From: Diplolepis rosae
Lineage: Eukaryota > Arthropoda > Insecta > Hymenoptera > Diplolepididae
DNA length: 64,000 bases
Assembly (NCBI GenBank): GCA_030998225.1
Contig: JAPYXD010000704.1
Coordinates: 13,578,001 to 13,642,000, forward strand
Direction of reading: 5' to 3'
In this document: positions 53,680-64,000 of the stretch, piece after piece
Layout of the letters: the number at the start of each line of letters is the position of its first letter
Numbering within the stretch: position 1 is the first letter of the stretch
Program-made: the position numbers and the translations under genes
Notes under the pieces: generated by a model
Databases searched by the model: none
What the model was told of the DNA's origin: nothing
Seen by the model: the letters and a program-made list of their open reading frames with translations, nothing else

Positions 53680-55500
53680 TCATCTTTCACGTCCCGTTTT
53701 TTTACTCCACATAGAAAAAATTTTAAAACCTTTTTTGTGGCTCAAGCAAAATCACTCTCCAGAGTTCCAATAAATTTTTATAAGTCACCATCTCAGAAGA
53801 CAATGTAATAAATAATTTTGTCAAGTTTATCCTGGCGCAGATTTTTTTATTAAAGTAGTAGAAAGTTGAAAAAAAATTCCCAAAAAATGATAGTTATTAT
53901 TCATAATCCTAAATTTCAGGAAATCCCCCAAATAGTGAATTGCTAGTTTTTTTAGGAAATTTGTTGGTGTTTTACTAAATTCGATCTATTGATCTACGAT
54001 CTAAAAAAATTTCGGATAATTCTACAGTCCATTAGAGATTGTTTCACATTTTTGTTGGCAAAATATATTTTTACCGAGATTCTAAGAGATTCCCTAAAAC
54101 ATCGAGTAATTTAATATTTTAGGGGATTCACTAAAATTTAGTATATTAAATAATAGCTACAATTGGAGTTTTATTGAATGAGGTAATATTTCCTAAAACT
54201 GAGGGATTTTATGGAACTTTCTCTAACCCATCTCGGATAAAAATGTTTAGAAATTTTTTCTTACTAAATTTTTGGCAAAATTCGCGCGGAGAGAAAAAAT
54301 TCTATGAATTTAACAAGCATTTCTATAATATTTATTGAAAAATCTGTTATGTCTGCAAAAAGACATTTAATTGTACTGAAATATAACTTAAATTCATAGA
54401 TATTTTATGCTGCCACTATTTTAACTTATAGACTCAGTAAAAGTAACAGATTTTGTTCTCCGTGTAGGAAAGTTTGTACATTTTAATGTCCGGACAGCTT
54501 TAAGAAAAATGCCTCTATACATTTTTACAGTTTTAAGATTTATTTTTAGGGATTGATTACGTAACTTTATCACTTTATACTTTGCACTCTGAATTTCAAA
54601 CTCTTTATTTATTCTGAAGGAAATCAATTTTAATCATATTTTTCATTTTTTTTAAATATTCAAGAAACAGCCACAGATATTGGAAGAAAACAAAAAAATA
54701 TTCTGGATATATTTTGATAAGTTTTTTTATACGTAGAAAACAATTTTTGAAGTTTTTCTCATTACAATTGCTGTCCCATAAATTTATTTCAATTAATGTG
54801 AAAATAGAAATTGATCTTGAAGTTATATTGTAAAATGATTCAGATTCAGACTTTTTGTACCTGAATCGATCTTTGATTCCGAATTTTTCCATTTTCTGTA
54901 CGATTCGAGAAAATTACGGGTTAGGTCGGTCGGATCGTTAATTGTACCACGTTGAATGTATGCTAAAAGAATAAAAAGTCTGAAGAAGCGTATCTTAAGG
55001 AGAACGAAAGTTTGGTGTATACTTACCTCGACTCAAATTCATGTCGCATGCTTGAATTTTTTTATATCTTGTTGAAAACGTAAGAAAGATACTGTTTAAA
55101 GTAGTTTTTTTTACTTGAAAAGAGGCATATGAGGATTATTCAAAACCTTGAGGAGCTTGTACACAAATTTGAAAGAATTTTTATGACTCAATCAGGTCAA
55201 TGTACAATTTAATAAATCGGATTGAAATAAAAATCACACAAGATATTATACATAGAATTTAAATCTTTCATAATTATATTATTTTAGCAAATATTCAACA
55301 TTGCAAAGACGTTTAAAAATAACAAGGATATAAATAATATGAAATAATAATAAAGTTTGAATATATCGAGGGCCTACTGTCAAATTTAAGTTTTCTTTAC
55401 TTAAACGAATTTTTTAAGGCCTGAAGCTGGATTTGGTTGTATATTTATCCTTCATATTTAATCTAATTTATTCCGCGAAAGAAACTCAGCAAAGTAAAGA
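53680..55500. other. Gene-free AT-rich stretch
   Basis: No supported gene, RNA or repeat. The minus-strand frame at 54605-54892 is a chance frame rich in Lys, Asn and Phe. Confidence 0.5.
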
Positions 55501-55504
55501 ATTA

Positions 55505-56025
55505 AGGTAGTTATGCCAAGTATCAAGTTTCTGGAAAAAAAGTTTTTCTATGATTTTACGACTTGAAATAATATCAATCGTGTATTATGGAAGGAAAAAA
55601 CGATATTTTTTTCATGAAAAAACATTAAAATAATGATTGAATTTTCATAGATAGCTAATTTCTTCGAAAAAAATATTCTCTACAACTCTATTGTTTCTAA
55701 TTTTAAAAATAATTTGAAAATCTTCAAATATAGTTTTTTTTAAAATTCTTTCAACAATTTCAGCCACTAAAAACTTTATTTTTAAAATTAGAATCAGTAG
55801 AGTTGTAGAGAATATTTTCCCTGAAAAGATAAGCCATGATTTATGAAAATTCAATAATTGTTAAAAAAACTTGTAAGAAGCGGTAGTGAAAAATTTTTAT
55901 TGCAAAAATCATTATTAAAAGTATTACTATTTGTGAGTTTTAAATTTGTTTGATCAAAAATTATTTTTTTTTATTTATAAGACACGACTGATCAGATTAT
56001 TTCAAGTCTTAAAATCATAGAAAAA
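55505..56025. mobile_element. Fold-back element copy (TTAAGGTAGTTATG)
   Basis: It begins AAGGTAGTTATGCCAAG after TT and shows TCTGGAAAAAAAGTTTTTC, TAGAGAATATTTTCCC and CATGATTTATGAAAATTC. It is the same family as 6441, 7156 and 44465. The right end is eroded near 56025. Confidence 0.75.
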
Positions 56026-56105
56026 CTCTTACTCCCATAAACATGATTTTTGGGACGACAAGTATCTTAAGGTAGAAAAGTTTCCGAAGAATAAAATCGC
56101 TTCCA

Positions 56106-56539
56106 CACTAAAAAATTTTTTGGAAATATTTCCGAAAATAGTCGGACAGCTTAAAATACAAATGGGTCGTAAATTTTTCCAAATATATAGTCGGAAATAT
56201 TTCCGCCATAGAACTGGAAATAGTTCCTACTGTTTAGTCGGAGAAATATCGAGTTTATTAGAAAAAATTGATATATTTCATAATTTAAGTGGAAAAAGAT
56301 CCAAAAAAGTGAACAAATTTCCGTTTTTGTGGAATAATTTCCGCTTTTCATGGAAAAATGTCCTACAACTTTGGAGATTTGTGAAATGTTCTCACCTTTT
56401 TGATATATTTCCTAATAGTTCGGAAATAAGTCCGAGAATTCGGTCAATTTTCCTCAAATCTATGAAATATTTCCACTTTTTGTAGGAAAATCTATGCTTC
56501 CTAAGGATTTAGAAAAATTTACCGATATTTTTTACAGTG
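56106..56539. mobile_element. CACT...AGTG element with ATTTCC subterminal repeats
   Basis: The left end CACTAAAAAATTTTTTGG and the complement of the right end (CACTGTAAAAAATATCGG) are imperfect inverted repeats flanked by CA (56104-56105 and 56540-56541). The motif GGAAAT/ATTTCC recurs more than ten times in both orientations. The architecture parallels the 889-bp element at 10251-11139. A 121-codon plus-strand frame from 56120 overlaps these repeats and is rejected as coding. Confidence 0.65.
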
Positions 56540-56638
56540 CAGATACTGATTTAACAAAGAATTTAATAAAAACGTCAGGTTGTGTTTTATATTACTGACT
56601 TAATCTTTAACCTGACTGTCGTTGAGACATGATAATTA

Positions 56639-57040
56639 ATGAAAGAGGAAGTTGGGATTTTCAGACAACGTGGCACCGCTACGGGCAATCGAAAAGAGAG
56701 AGTTGGCCGATCGCGTTACACTGGCACGAGTTTTATAATAAATTTAATTCTTTATCGAAATGAGCCGTTGTCTTTGAAAGGAAGTCGTCGCACATCTTTG
56801 CGAGGTGCAAGTGACCCACTAGCCAAAGAACTGGCTCCCTGTCGACCACAAAGAATTATCCTTGTCCTTCTTCCATTTTCTGTCCATTTCCTCATTAATA
56901 ATCATGATTTTTTACTTATATTACAAATCAGTTTTAAACCTGTTCATTGTTATTTTTTTCGACCAAGCTATTGTCACTTGAGGTTTGTCTCAATTTATGC
57001 ATACAGTGGAATTGTTTTTCGTACACTTTACATCTTTTGA
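56639..57040 (+). CDS. Hypothetical 133-residue ORF
   Basis: The ATG-started frame lies in a more balanced-composition patch. The first 80 residues are basic and polar (RQRGTATGNRKERVGRSRYT, SRRTSLRGASDPLAKELAPC). The tail is hydrophobic and low-complexity. No domain is recognised. It may be a captured or host single-copy fragment whose open frame is fortuitous. Confidence 0.2.
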   Translation: MKEEVGIFRQRGTATGNRKERVGRSRYTGTSFIINLILYRNEPLSLKGSRRTSLRGASDPLAKELAPCRPQRIILVLLPFSVHFLINNHDFLLILQISFKPVHCYFFRPSYCHLRFVSIYAYSGIVFRTLYIF

Positions 57041-57210
57041 CAGACGTTCGAATTTACATACATGCAGAAGAAGTTTCGTAAAATTTACAGGAAGTTCGGT
57101 ACTTATTTTTGCAACTTGACATTTTAATTTGTTGAGTTTTTTTTTTGGTAAAGTGTGGAAAAGTTAGTCTTGAATCGTTTTATTTGAGATCACATTTTTC
57201 ACACACTTAA

Positions 57211-57853
57211 GGTAGTTGAACCACGAAAATTAGACCTCAGGAAAAAAAAATTTTGTTTTCAAGAATAGCAATATTATTATTGAAGGGCTATTTTGGAAAA
57301 GAAAAGATTAATTTCCATTAAAAAAATTTGAAATACAGAAAAATAATTTTATTAATAAATTTTATTTTTGACCCAACTTTTTTTCTTATCGCTTCTTACC
57401 ATATTTCAAAAAATTATGCGATTTTAATAAATTACAAATCATTTTTTGAAGAAAAAGATTCCCTACAACTTAACCATTTCCAATTTTCGAAAATGAATAA
57501 ATTATTATCTAATTCAGCAATTTGTTTATAAAAATTTCGTTTTGGAAAATGTTTTTATAATAGATTCAGCCATTAAAGAATTTATTTTTATAAATCACAA
57601 ACGGTGAAGTTGTGGGAAATCTTTTCTCTCAAAAAATTATTCATGATTTATTAGAATCGCATAATTTTTAAAAATTTGGTAAGAAGCGATAAGAAAAAAA
57701 GAATTTATTAATAAAATTACTTTTCTGTGTTTCAAATTTTTTTCATGTAAAATAATATTTTCTCTTTCAAAATAGCCCTTCAATAATAATATTAATATTC
57801 TTGAAAGCAAAATTTTTTTTTTCCTGAGGTCTAATTTTCGTGGATCAACTACC
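57211..57853. mobile_element. TTAA-flanked fold-back MITE, complete copy
   Basis: GGTAGTTGAACCACGAAAAT… and its complement (…ATTTTCGTGGATCAACTACC) are flanked by TTAA (57207-57210 and 57854-57857). The arms run about 300 bp each around a short loop near 57520. It is the reference copy for the partial relatives at 7641-8215 and 57866-59020. Confidence 0.9.
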
Positions 57854-58037
57854 TTAAGATAGTTTTCATCCACGAAAATTAGACCTCATGCAAAAATAGA
57901 TAATTTTGCTTTCAAGAATAGTAATATTATTATTGAAGGGCTATTTTGGAAGAGAAAATATTATTTTACATGAAAAAAATTTGAAACACAGAAAAGTAAT
58001 TTTATTAATGAATTCTATTTTTGACCCAACTTTTTTA

Positions 58038-58153
58038 CATTCTCATCATGGATGAGAAGGTATTGGTTTTATGTGAAAAATGACTTTCGAAATTTTCATC
58101 AAATCTTTACGTTTTGAGACCCCCTGAGTCAGAAAAAACGGTTTTTACGAAAG

Positions 58154-58188
<35 letters not shown>

Positions 58189-58914
58189 AGGTCGTGTGCG
58201 GCATAACTCTCGATAGAATTATCACATTGAATTGAGCTTTGGCACACTTTATCGGAGCCGAAAAAGTAAGGACAAGTTCGTTAACCAGCCACATCCAATC
58301 AAAATTGAGGGATTGAGCACTACTTTTGTGTTTTTGAAAAAAACTTTTTAAAAAATCAAAAATTCCAATACTGGTTTTTGATAGTGCTCATAAATTTCTA
58401 CAAATTATCCTGATAACATTTTTTGATTAAATCAAAATTAGAATTTTAATTAAAAAAATAAAAATAAAATAAATAAATAAAAAAAATAAAAATAAAAAAA
58501 AAATATATATTTTTTAGACAAAATTCTGCAAAATCGTTTCCTTAAATAAAGTCTACGATTGTTTTTTCATTTTGAGAGATTTGGAAGAAAATAAATTATT
58601 TTAACCATGTAATTTATTAAAAGTTACTGAAATGTATACAGAAAATCGAGCGCGAAGCGCGAGCGTCATGTTGAGAATGTGTTCCTTAAGGCTGATAGAG
58701 CCTTAAGTAAATTGAATTTCCTGTTTCACTTAAATTCAAAAAGAAATTGAGTGACTTTGAGAAAATGTATAATTCACATCATCTGTAATATTATTATAAA
58801 ATTGGTTTGAGCTTCAGTATCAAATTACAAGAAATATACTTAAATGTATGCGAAGAGCACAAGACCGAGCGCGAAGCGCGACTATCGAATCGCGCGCCCT
58901 AGGCGCGCTCAAAC
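58038..58914. mobile_element. Insertion with GTCT microsatellite and GAGCGCGAAGCGCGA words
   Basis: It interrupts the fold-back copy with TTA on both sides. It carries ATTCTCATCATGGATGAGAA, a (GTCT) run (58155-58188) and two GAGCGCGAAGCGCGA hairpin words (about 58648 and 58867), plus a GCGCGCCCTAGGCGCGC-type hairpin before its right end. It has no inverted termini and no coding sequence. The class is unknown. Confidence 0.55.
58155..58188 (+). repeat. GTCT microsatellite, about eight units
   Basis: TGTCTGTCTGTCTGTCTGTC repeats without interruption inside the 877-bp insertion. Confidence 0.95.
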
Positions 58915-59022
58915 TTATTTCTTATCGTTTCGTACCAAATTTTAAAAAATTATGCGATTTAAATAAATTACAAATCACTTTTTCAAGAAAAAGATTCCCT
59001 ACAAATTAACCATTTCCATTAC

Positions 59023-60376
59023 TAGACCAAGCAACAGGGAATTTGTTATGAATGATTTATGACATTATTTATTTCAGAAAACGGACTGCGCCATCAGAAG
59101 AGAGGTTGGTCATAGAGTAATTGTGTCATGTTTTGGACAACGAAATATGATTTATAAATTTGTTATTAACATTTAAGACCAAAAAATCGCACTTTTTTTA
59201 GTTTTTTGTTTATAACATTAAAGATAATTATCCAATCTTAATGACATTAATTGAAAAGTTGTAGAAAATTGAATTGCGAACAAAATGAGCCGCCCTTCGA
59301 TTTGATTGGATAATTAGAAGCGAAGAAAATTCGGAAAGATCGGGAAATTGAGCTTTTGTTAAACAAATTAATATCTCAGTAAATTTTTAACTTTTCAGGT
59401 TGTGGTTTGGTGGAGAAGTAACCGACTTTATGCTCTTCAAATGAATAAAAAAAGGTACACTTTAAGATAATACGTTTCCGCGCTATTGACACTTTAATTT
59501 ATTTCATGCGTTAATTGTAAAATGTCTGCTTGCCGCAGAGGTGGTCCGATTTTTATTTTGAAAACGGCTTTCAAAAATATAAATCAAGGAAAACAGAACG
59601 CCAATCTTGGTTTTTCACTAAAATGTTGCAAAGTTTATTTAAAAAAGGTCCAAACATGGCTCTAAACGCTTGAACACAGCAAAGTGACACAGTGAGTCTA
59701 CTCGCCTTCTCCCCCCACCACTGTCACTTTGCTGCGTTCAAGCGTTCAGAGCCATGTTTAGACCTTTTTTTAATAAACTTTGCAACATTTTAGCGAAAAA
59801 CCAAGATTGACGTTCTGTTGTGCTTGACTTATATTTTTAAAAGCCGTTTTCAAAATAAAAATCGGACCACCTCTGCAGCAAGCAGACATTTTACAATTAA
59901 CGCATGATATAAATTAAAGTGTCAATAGCGCGGAAACGTATTACCTTAAAGTGTCCCTTTTTTATACATTTGGAGAGCATAAAGTCGGTTACTTTTCCAC
60001 CAAACCTCAACCTGAAAAGTTAAAAATTTACTGAGATATTAATTTGTTTAACAAAAGCTCAATTTCCCGATCTTTCCGAATTTTCTTCGCTTTTAATTAT
60101 CCAATTAGATCAAGCGACGACTCATTTTGTTCGCAATTCAATTTTCTACAACTTTTCAAATAATGTCATCAAGATTGGATTATTACCTTTAATGTTATAA
60201 ACAAAAAACTAAAAAAAGTGCGATTTTTTGGTCTTAAATGTTAATAACAAATTTATAAATCATATTTCGTTGTCCAAAACATGACACAATTACTCTATGG
60301 CCAACCTCTCTTCTGATGGCACAGTCCGTTTTCTGAAATAAATAATGTCATAACAAATTCCCTGTTGCTTGGTCTA
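59023..60376. mobile_element. 1.35-kb long-armed palindrome
   Basis: The left arm from TAGACCAAGCAACAGGGAAT (59023) is complementary to the right arm ending ATTCCCTGTTGCTTGGTCTA (60376). The arms are about 670 bp with scattered mismatches and meet at a short loop of about 25 bp near 59695-59720. TA lies at both outer edges. No transposase or reading frame is found. Transcription would give a very long hairpin RNA. Confidence 0.92.
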
Positions 60377-61070
60377 TACGGTTCGCGCCCTAGTCAGTGT
60401 CACACTGAATCTAAAACTATTTGAATTCTTTTGTTTTAGATGGTCTGTCTCTAATATATCATCAACAACGCAGTCATTCCTACTTTTTGAGGAGTCACGT
60501 TTACCTGCTATTTTTATGTAGAAAAATTGTAAAAAAAATTTTTTTTCAAATTTTTAATGTAACTTATGAGTGTATTCATTGAACCCAACAAGTTTTATAT
60601 TAATAATTATAATAGCAACCTCTAAAAAAGTTCATAAAAATAGCTTTTTTTTCAAACGCCTAAACTAGAATGACCCCTTAATGAAAAAACTCAATAATAG
60701 AAAATTTTAAATGGAATAAATTAAGGAAATAGTCCGTTCGACTAACTTTTTTTCCTACTGTCCATCCAATTCTTCCTTAAATATATTTTAAGCGCATCTT
60801 TTCAATCAAGTACATTATCATTACAGAGATTTTTGTCTCTATATTATTTTATTATATTATTATATATTAATTTATTTAAAAAATTGTAACAAATGAAGAA
60901 GGATTGGAATTTTGTATCGGGTTAGGGTCGTATTGGACGTTATGATTGAAAAGGATTAAAATTTTGTTTCGAACTGGGACCGGATTCATTTGGGTTGAAC
61001 GCTTAGACTGAATTAGATTCTAAGCTAATTTCAGATAAAATTCGGATTTATTCGCATTGAATTTGAGGTG
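60377..61070. other. Gene-free stretch
   Basis: No supported gene. ATTATATTATTATATATTAA near 60850 is simple A/T sequence, and weak GGATTNGAATTTTG words occur at 60900-61040. Confidence 0.5.
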
Positions 61071-61089
61071 AAGGTACGGATAGAAAAAA

Positions 61090-62060
61090 AAATGAAACCT
61101 GATTCAAATGATCCCGGCAACATCTTTGCTGAGAGAAAAGTGACAGTAAGAGATAGAAATTTTCTATCTTTCCCAACTCTCCGATTTAAATCTCCAAAAA
61201 CACTGTCTTGTTCTATCTCTGAACCTATTAGTCATGCCCAGAAATATTCATATCTTTATATCCCTGAGTCTATCATCCAAGTTTGAAAATAACTTTATAC
61301 TTCTATCCTTCATTATATCTCTTAGAATGATAATATCTATCCTTTTTGTTTTTTTTTTACTAAAAGTTACATAAGTACAAACGGATAGACAAGAAATAGA
61401 AAGAGATACAGTTGGATAAACGGGAGGTAAGCTTTGATTAATTTTCTCTATCTCTTTCTATCTCAGAGAAAATAAATGACCGAATATCACAAGATATTTA
61501 TCCTTTTAGTCTTGGTAGAGAGAATTGAGAATGCTCCGGAATAGACATGATTAAATTCCTATCCGAAACTTTCACCAGGGTCAGTTTTCAATTATTTGCA
61601 ATCTGTTGAGATATAACGGTGTAGTTTAACGATATGACCATTTGACCATTAAAAGTTTCCATTTCTTCACTGATCCTATAAATTATCTATCAATTTAAAG
61701 GAAATAGGCAATCGTTTTTCAAGAATTTTTAAATTTTGTTTTTGTTCTTTCATATAAGATTAAAAACAAGCACAGAAAATAGAATATTTCGTATCAAGTG
61801 CGGAAAGGCATATTTAATGCAAGAGAGAGTCACGACGAGGGCCGAGGTTCCTCGTGTACACCGAAAGTTAGCCTTCCCTGCTGGAAGTAAAAAGATAGAA
61901 AGAGATAGAAACAGGAGTATAGAAAGAGATAGAACCTTTTTTTCGGTTTTTCTTTCGGTTCAAACTTGTTAATTTTCATACCCCTAACATATATTTAACA
62001 ATTTTATAAATGCATTACTTTGTACATAATCAATATTCTAAATTTGTCGCTAACGCGAAT
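61090..62060. repeat. AGATAG field with an orientation switch
   Basis: CTATC-oriented words dominate to about 61350 (TTCTATCTCTGAACC, TATATCCCTGAGTC). GATAG-oriented words follow (GATAGACAAGAAATAGAAAG from 61383) and reappear at 61890-61930. The change of strand suggests an inverted arrangement. Confidence 0.7.
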
Positions 62061-62073
62061 AACACTGAAATAT

Positions 62074-62156
62074 AAGCCTGTACCAAGACTCGAACCCTAA
62101 CCACGCACACATCGATATATTGAAAAAACGTTTAACCTACTGAGCTAAGGAAGCAC
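62074..62156 (-). ncRNA. tRNA-derived sequence (pseudogene or SINE head)
   Basis: On the minus strand, TTAGCTCAGTAGGTTAAACG is an excellent A box (TRGCNNAGYNGG) and GGTTCGAGTCTTGG an excellent B box. They are separated by about 45 bases with an anticodon-arm-sized insert. The acceptor sides (GTGCTTCC and TTGGTAC) do not pair, so it is not a functional tRNA as read. Confidence 0.6.
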
Positions 62157-62199
62157 ATGAGATAACTCTGAAAAATCTCGATGTTAATCATGAGATACA

Positions 62200-64000
62200 T
62201 TTCACTATCCATATCTATTCCTCCACTATCTCTATCCAACTTTTTCTATCCCTTTGTTAATCCAAAATCAATCCAATCTTTCGATCTATACCTTGTACAT
62301 TTGTGGTCTCATTTTCTATCTCATTGCTATTTGGTAAATTAAAGTAATTATTTGTAATTAATGATACAGTATGTACAAGATTAGATCAAACTACGAAGAG
62401 ATATACACGAGATAGAAAGTGATAGAGGTGAATAGATGAAAGATACATTGAAATAAAAAGAAGAACGTTGAAAGATATAGCCGTAAATTTGGATTGCCAA
62501 AATGATAGAAAAAGATATAGGTATAGGATAGGCTGAGATTAGAATACGGGGATTAAAAGAGATATATATGAATTTTGTTAAAAAAGAAATAGAAAAGGAT
62601 AGTAGTGGATAGAAAAGAGATAAAAAAAGATACAGGTAATAGATGAGGATTAGGCTAAGATAAAGAAAATAGGGTTGAAAGAGATAGGCATCAATCTGGA
62701 TTGGTAAAGAGATATAAAGAAATAGAGGTGGATATACAAGAGATTAAAAGAGATAGTGGTAGATAGAAAAGAGATAAAAATAAATACAGGTAGATAGATG
62801 AGCAATAGGCTGAGATAAATAAAATGGGGTTAAAAGAGATAGGCATCAATCTGGATTGGTAAAGAGATATAAAGAAATAGAGGTGGATAGACAAGAAATA
62901 GAAAGAGATAGTGGTAGATAGAAAAAAGATAAAAATAGATACAGGTAGATAGATGAGCATTAGCCTGAGATAAATAAAATGGGGTTAAGAGAGATTGGCA
63001 TCAATCTGGATTCGCAAAGCGATATAAAGAAATAGAGGTGGATAGGTAAGAGATAGAATCATATATGGGTGGATATACGAAGAATAGACAAAGATAAAGA
63101 AAACGGGATTGAAAGAGATAGACCTGAACTTGGATTGAAAAAGGAGTTAAAATAGATAGAGGTGAATCTACGAGAGATAGGCTGAGATTAAGAGAAGGGG
63201 ATTGAGATATATGTAAATTTTGATAAAAAAGAAATAGAAAAGGATAGTAGTGGATAGAAAAGAGATAAAAAAAGATACAGGTAATAGATGAGGATTAGGC
63301 TAAGATAAAGAAAATAGGGTTGAAAGAGATAGGCATCAATCTGGATTGGTAAAGAGATATAAAGAAATAGAGGTGGATATACAAGAGATTAAAAGAGATA
63401 GTGGTAGATAGAAAAGAGATAAAAATAAATACAGGTAGATAGATGAGCAATAGGCTGAGATAAATAAAATGGGGTTAAAAGAGATAGGCATCAATCTGGA
63501 TTGGTAAAGAGATATAAAGAAATAGAGGTGGATAGACAAGAAATAGAAAGAGATAGTGGTAGATAGAAAAAAGATAAAAATAGATACAGGTAGATAGATG
63601 AGCATTAGCCTGAGATAAATAAAATGGGGTTAAGAGAGATTGGCATCAATCTGGATTCGCAAAGCGATATAAAGAAATAGAGGTGGATAGATAAGAGATA
63701 GAATCAAATATGGGTGGATATACAAAGAATAGAGTAAAATAATGAAAACGGGTTTGTAAGGTATAGTCGTGAATTTGGATTGGCAAAGAGATAGGAAGAG
63801 ATAGGCATCAATAAGGATTGAAAAAGAAATAGAAGGAGATAGAAAGTGATAGAGGTAAATAAATGGGGGATATATTGAAAAAAAGAGAAGAACAACGAAA
63901 AATATAGCCACGAATTTGGATTGGCAAAGAGATAATAAGAGATAGGCATAAATCTGGATTGAAAAAGAGATAGAAAGAGATAGAAAGTGATAGAGGTAAA
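62200..64000. repeat. AGATAG repeat field, continuing past the window end
   Basis: CTATC-oriented words (62210-62330) switch to GATAG orientation from about 62400. Words such as GAGATAGAAAGTGATAGAGG and GGATAGAAAAGAGATAAAAA recur. A longer landmark, GGCATCAATCTGGATTGGTA, recurs at about 62687, 62841 and 62997, giving an internal period of about 155 bp. Minus-strand frames rich in Ile/Ser/Leu/Tyr follow from the repeat and are not genes. Confidence 0.92.
62531..63820. repeat. 645-bp tandem duplication within the AGATAG field
   Basis: 62531-63175 and 63180-63820 are direct tandem copies. The core 62586-63045 matches 63231-63690 almost base for base at an offset of 645, while the flanks show a few substitutions and a 4-base indel. 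The near-identity indicates a recent duplication, or an assembly artefact. Confidence 0.9.

Larger units (their letters stand above)
57866..59020. mobile_element. Second fold-back copy, split by an 877-bp insertion
   Basis: CCACGAAAATTAGACCTCAT… to …TTGACCCAACTTTTTTA (57866-58037) and TTATTTCTTATCGTTTCGTA… to …AACCATTTCC (58915-59018) are consecutive parts of the family sequence in 57211-57853. They are separated by 58038-58914 and flanked by TTA on both sides. The copy then breaks at the long palindrome at 59023. Confidence 0.75.

Noticed and set aside
56120..56485. 121-codon plus-strand frame
   Set aside because: It lies wholly inside the CACT...AGTG element and is built from its ATTTCC/GGAAAT repeats.
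62691..63949. Identical or similar 89-93-codon minus-strand frames rich in Ile, Ser, Leu and Tyr
   Set aside because: These are translations of the AGATAG repeat field and its tandem duplication. Their composition follows from the repeat.
1..64000. Endogenous viral or polydnavirus segment
   Set aside because: No viral structural or replication gene, no recognisable segment junction and no clustered virulence-gene family was seen. All long frames are transposon-derived or unrecognised.

Overview
This window is strongly AT-rich, repeat-dense eukaryotic nuclear DNA, most likely from an insect. The evidence for an insect is at least seven mariner-family relics, a DD41D (rosa-like) element, a Penelope-like retroelement with a GIY-YIG domain, and TTAA-flanked piggyBac-type, hAT-, MULE- and Transib-like non-autonomous elements. 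Some tRNA-derived sequence is also present. No prokaryotic gene organisation, rRNA, CRISPR array or complete cellular gene is visible. Every recognisable long reading frame belongs to a decayed transposase or reverse transcriptase. The species cannot be named from the sequence alone.

Layout. 1-9 kb: AT-rich fold-back elements and MITEs, a 60-bp minisatellite and a TTAA-flanked MITE. 9.8-12.1 kb: a tandem duplication built on a CTCTCTAAATCTGAAT MITE; one copy is split by an 889-bp CACTG...CAGTG element. 13.3 kb: a 134-codon orphan ORF beside a 1.26-kb AATCCG satellite (13.8-15.1 kb). 15-20 kb: mostly featureless. 20.2-21.95 kb: a roughly 470-bp repeat array with internal inverted symmetry. 23.2-24.5 kb: a less AT-rich island with a possible core promoter. 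24.5-28.2 kb: a nested transposon stack, in which a mariner is split by a Transib-like element and by a TTAA-flanked element that itself holds a second TTAA MITE. 29.2-30 kb: a tRNA-derived element and a candidate host exon. 30.9-35.1 kb: hAT-like, mariner, TTAA-MITE and MULE-like elements. 36.3-38.4 kb: a 5'-truncated Penelope-like element with a MITE inside its GIY-YIG region. 38.65-39.94 kb: a full-length mariner with two frameshifts. 41.5-46.3 kb: more TTAA MITEs and three mariner relics. 47.1-50.6 kb: an AGATAG repeat field holding a full-length DD41D element and a full-length DD34D mariner. 50.7-52.5 kb: a fold-back element with arms of about 500 bp. 55.5-60.4 kb: fold-back MITEs, a second CACT...AGTG element, and a 1.35-kb long-armed palindrome. 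61-64 kb: an AGATAG repeat field with a 645-bp tandem duplication.

The elements form a stratigraphy. Several target-site duplications and three in-window empty or intact paralogous sites allow relative dating. No gene set here forms a functional cellular system. The strongest unusual signals are the long palindromes, the terminal motif (CAC...GTG with 2-bp duplications) shared by several otherwise unrelated MITE families, the nested stack, and two possible unannotated coding segments (13305-13709 and the exon at 29620-29802).
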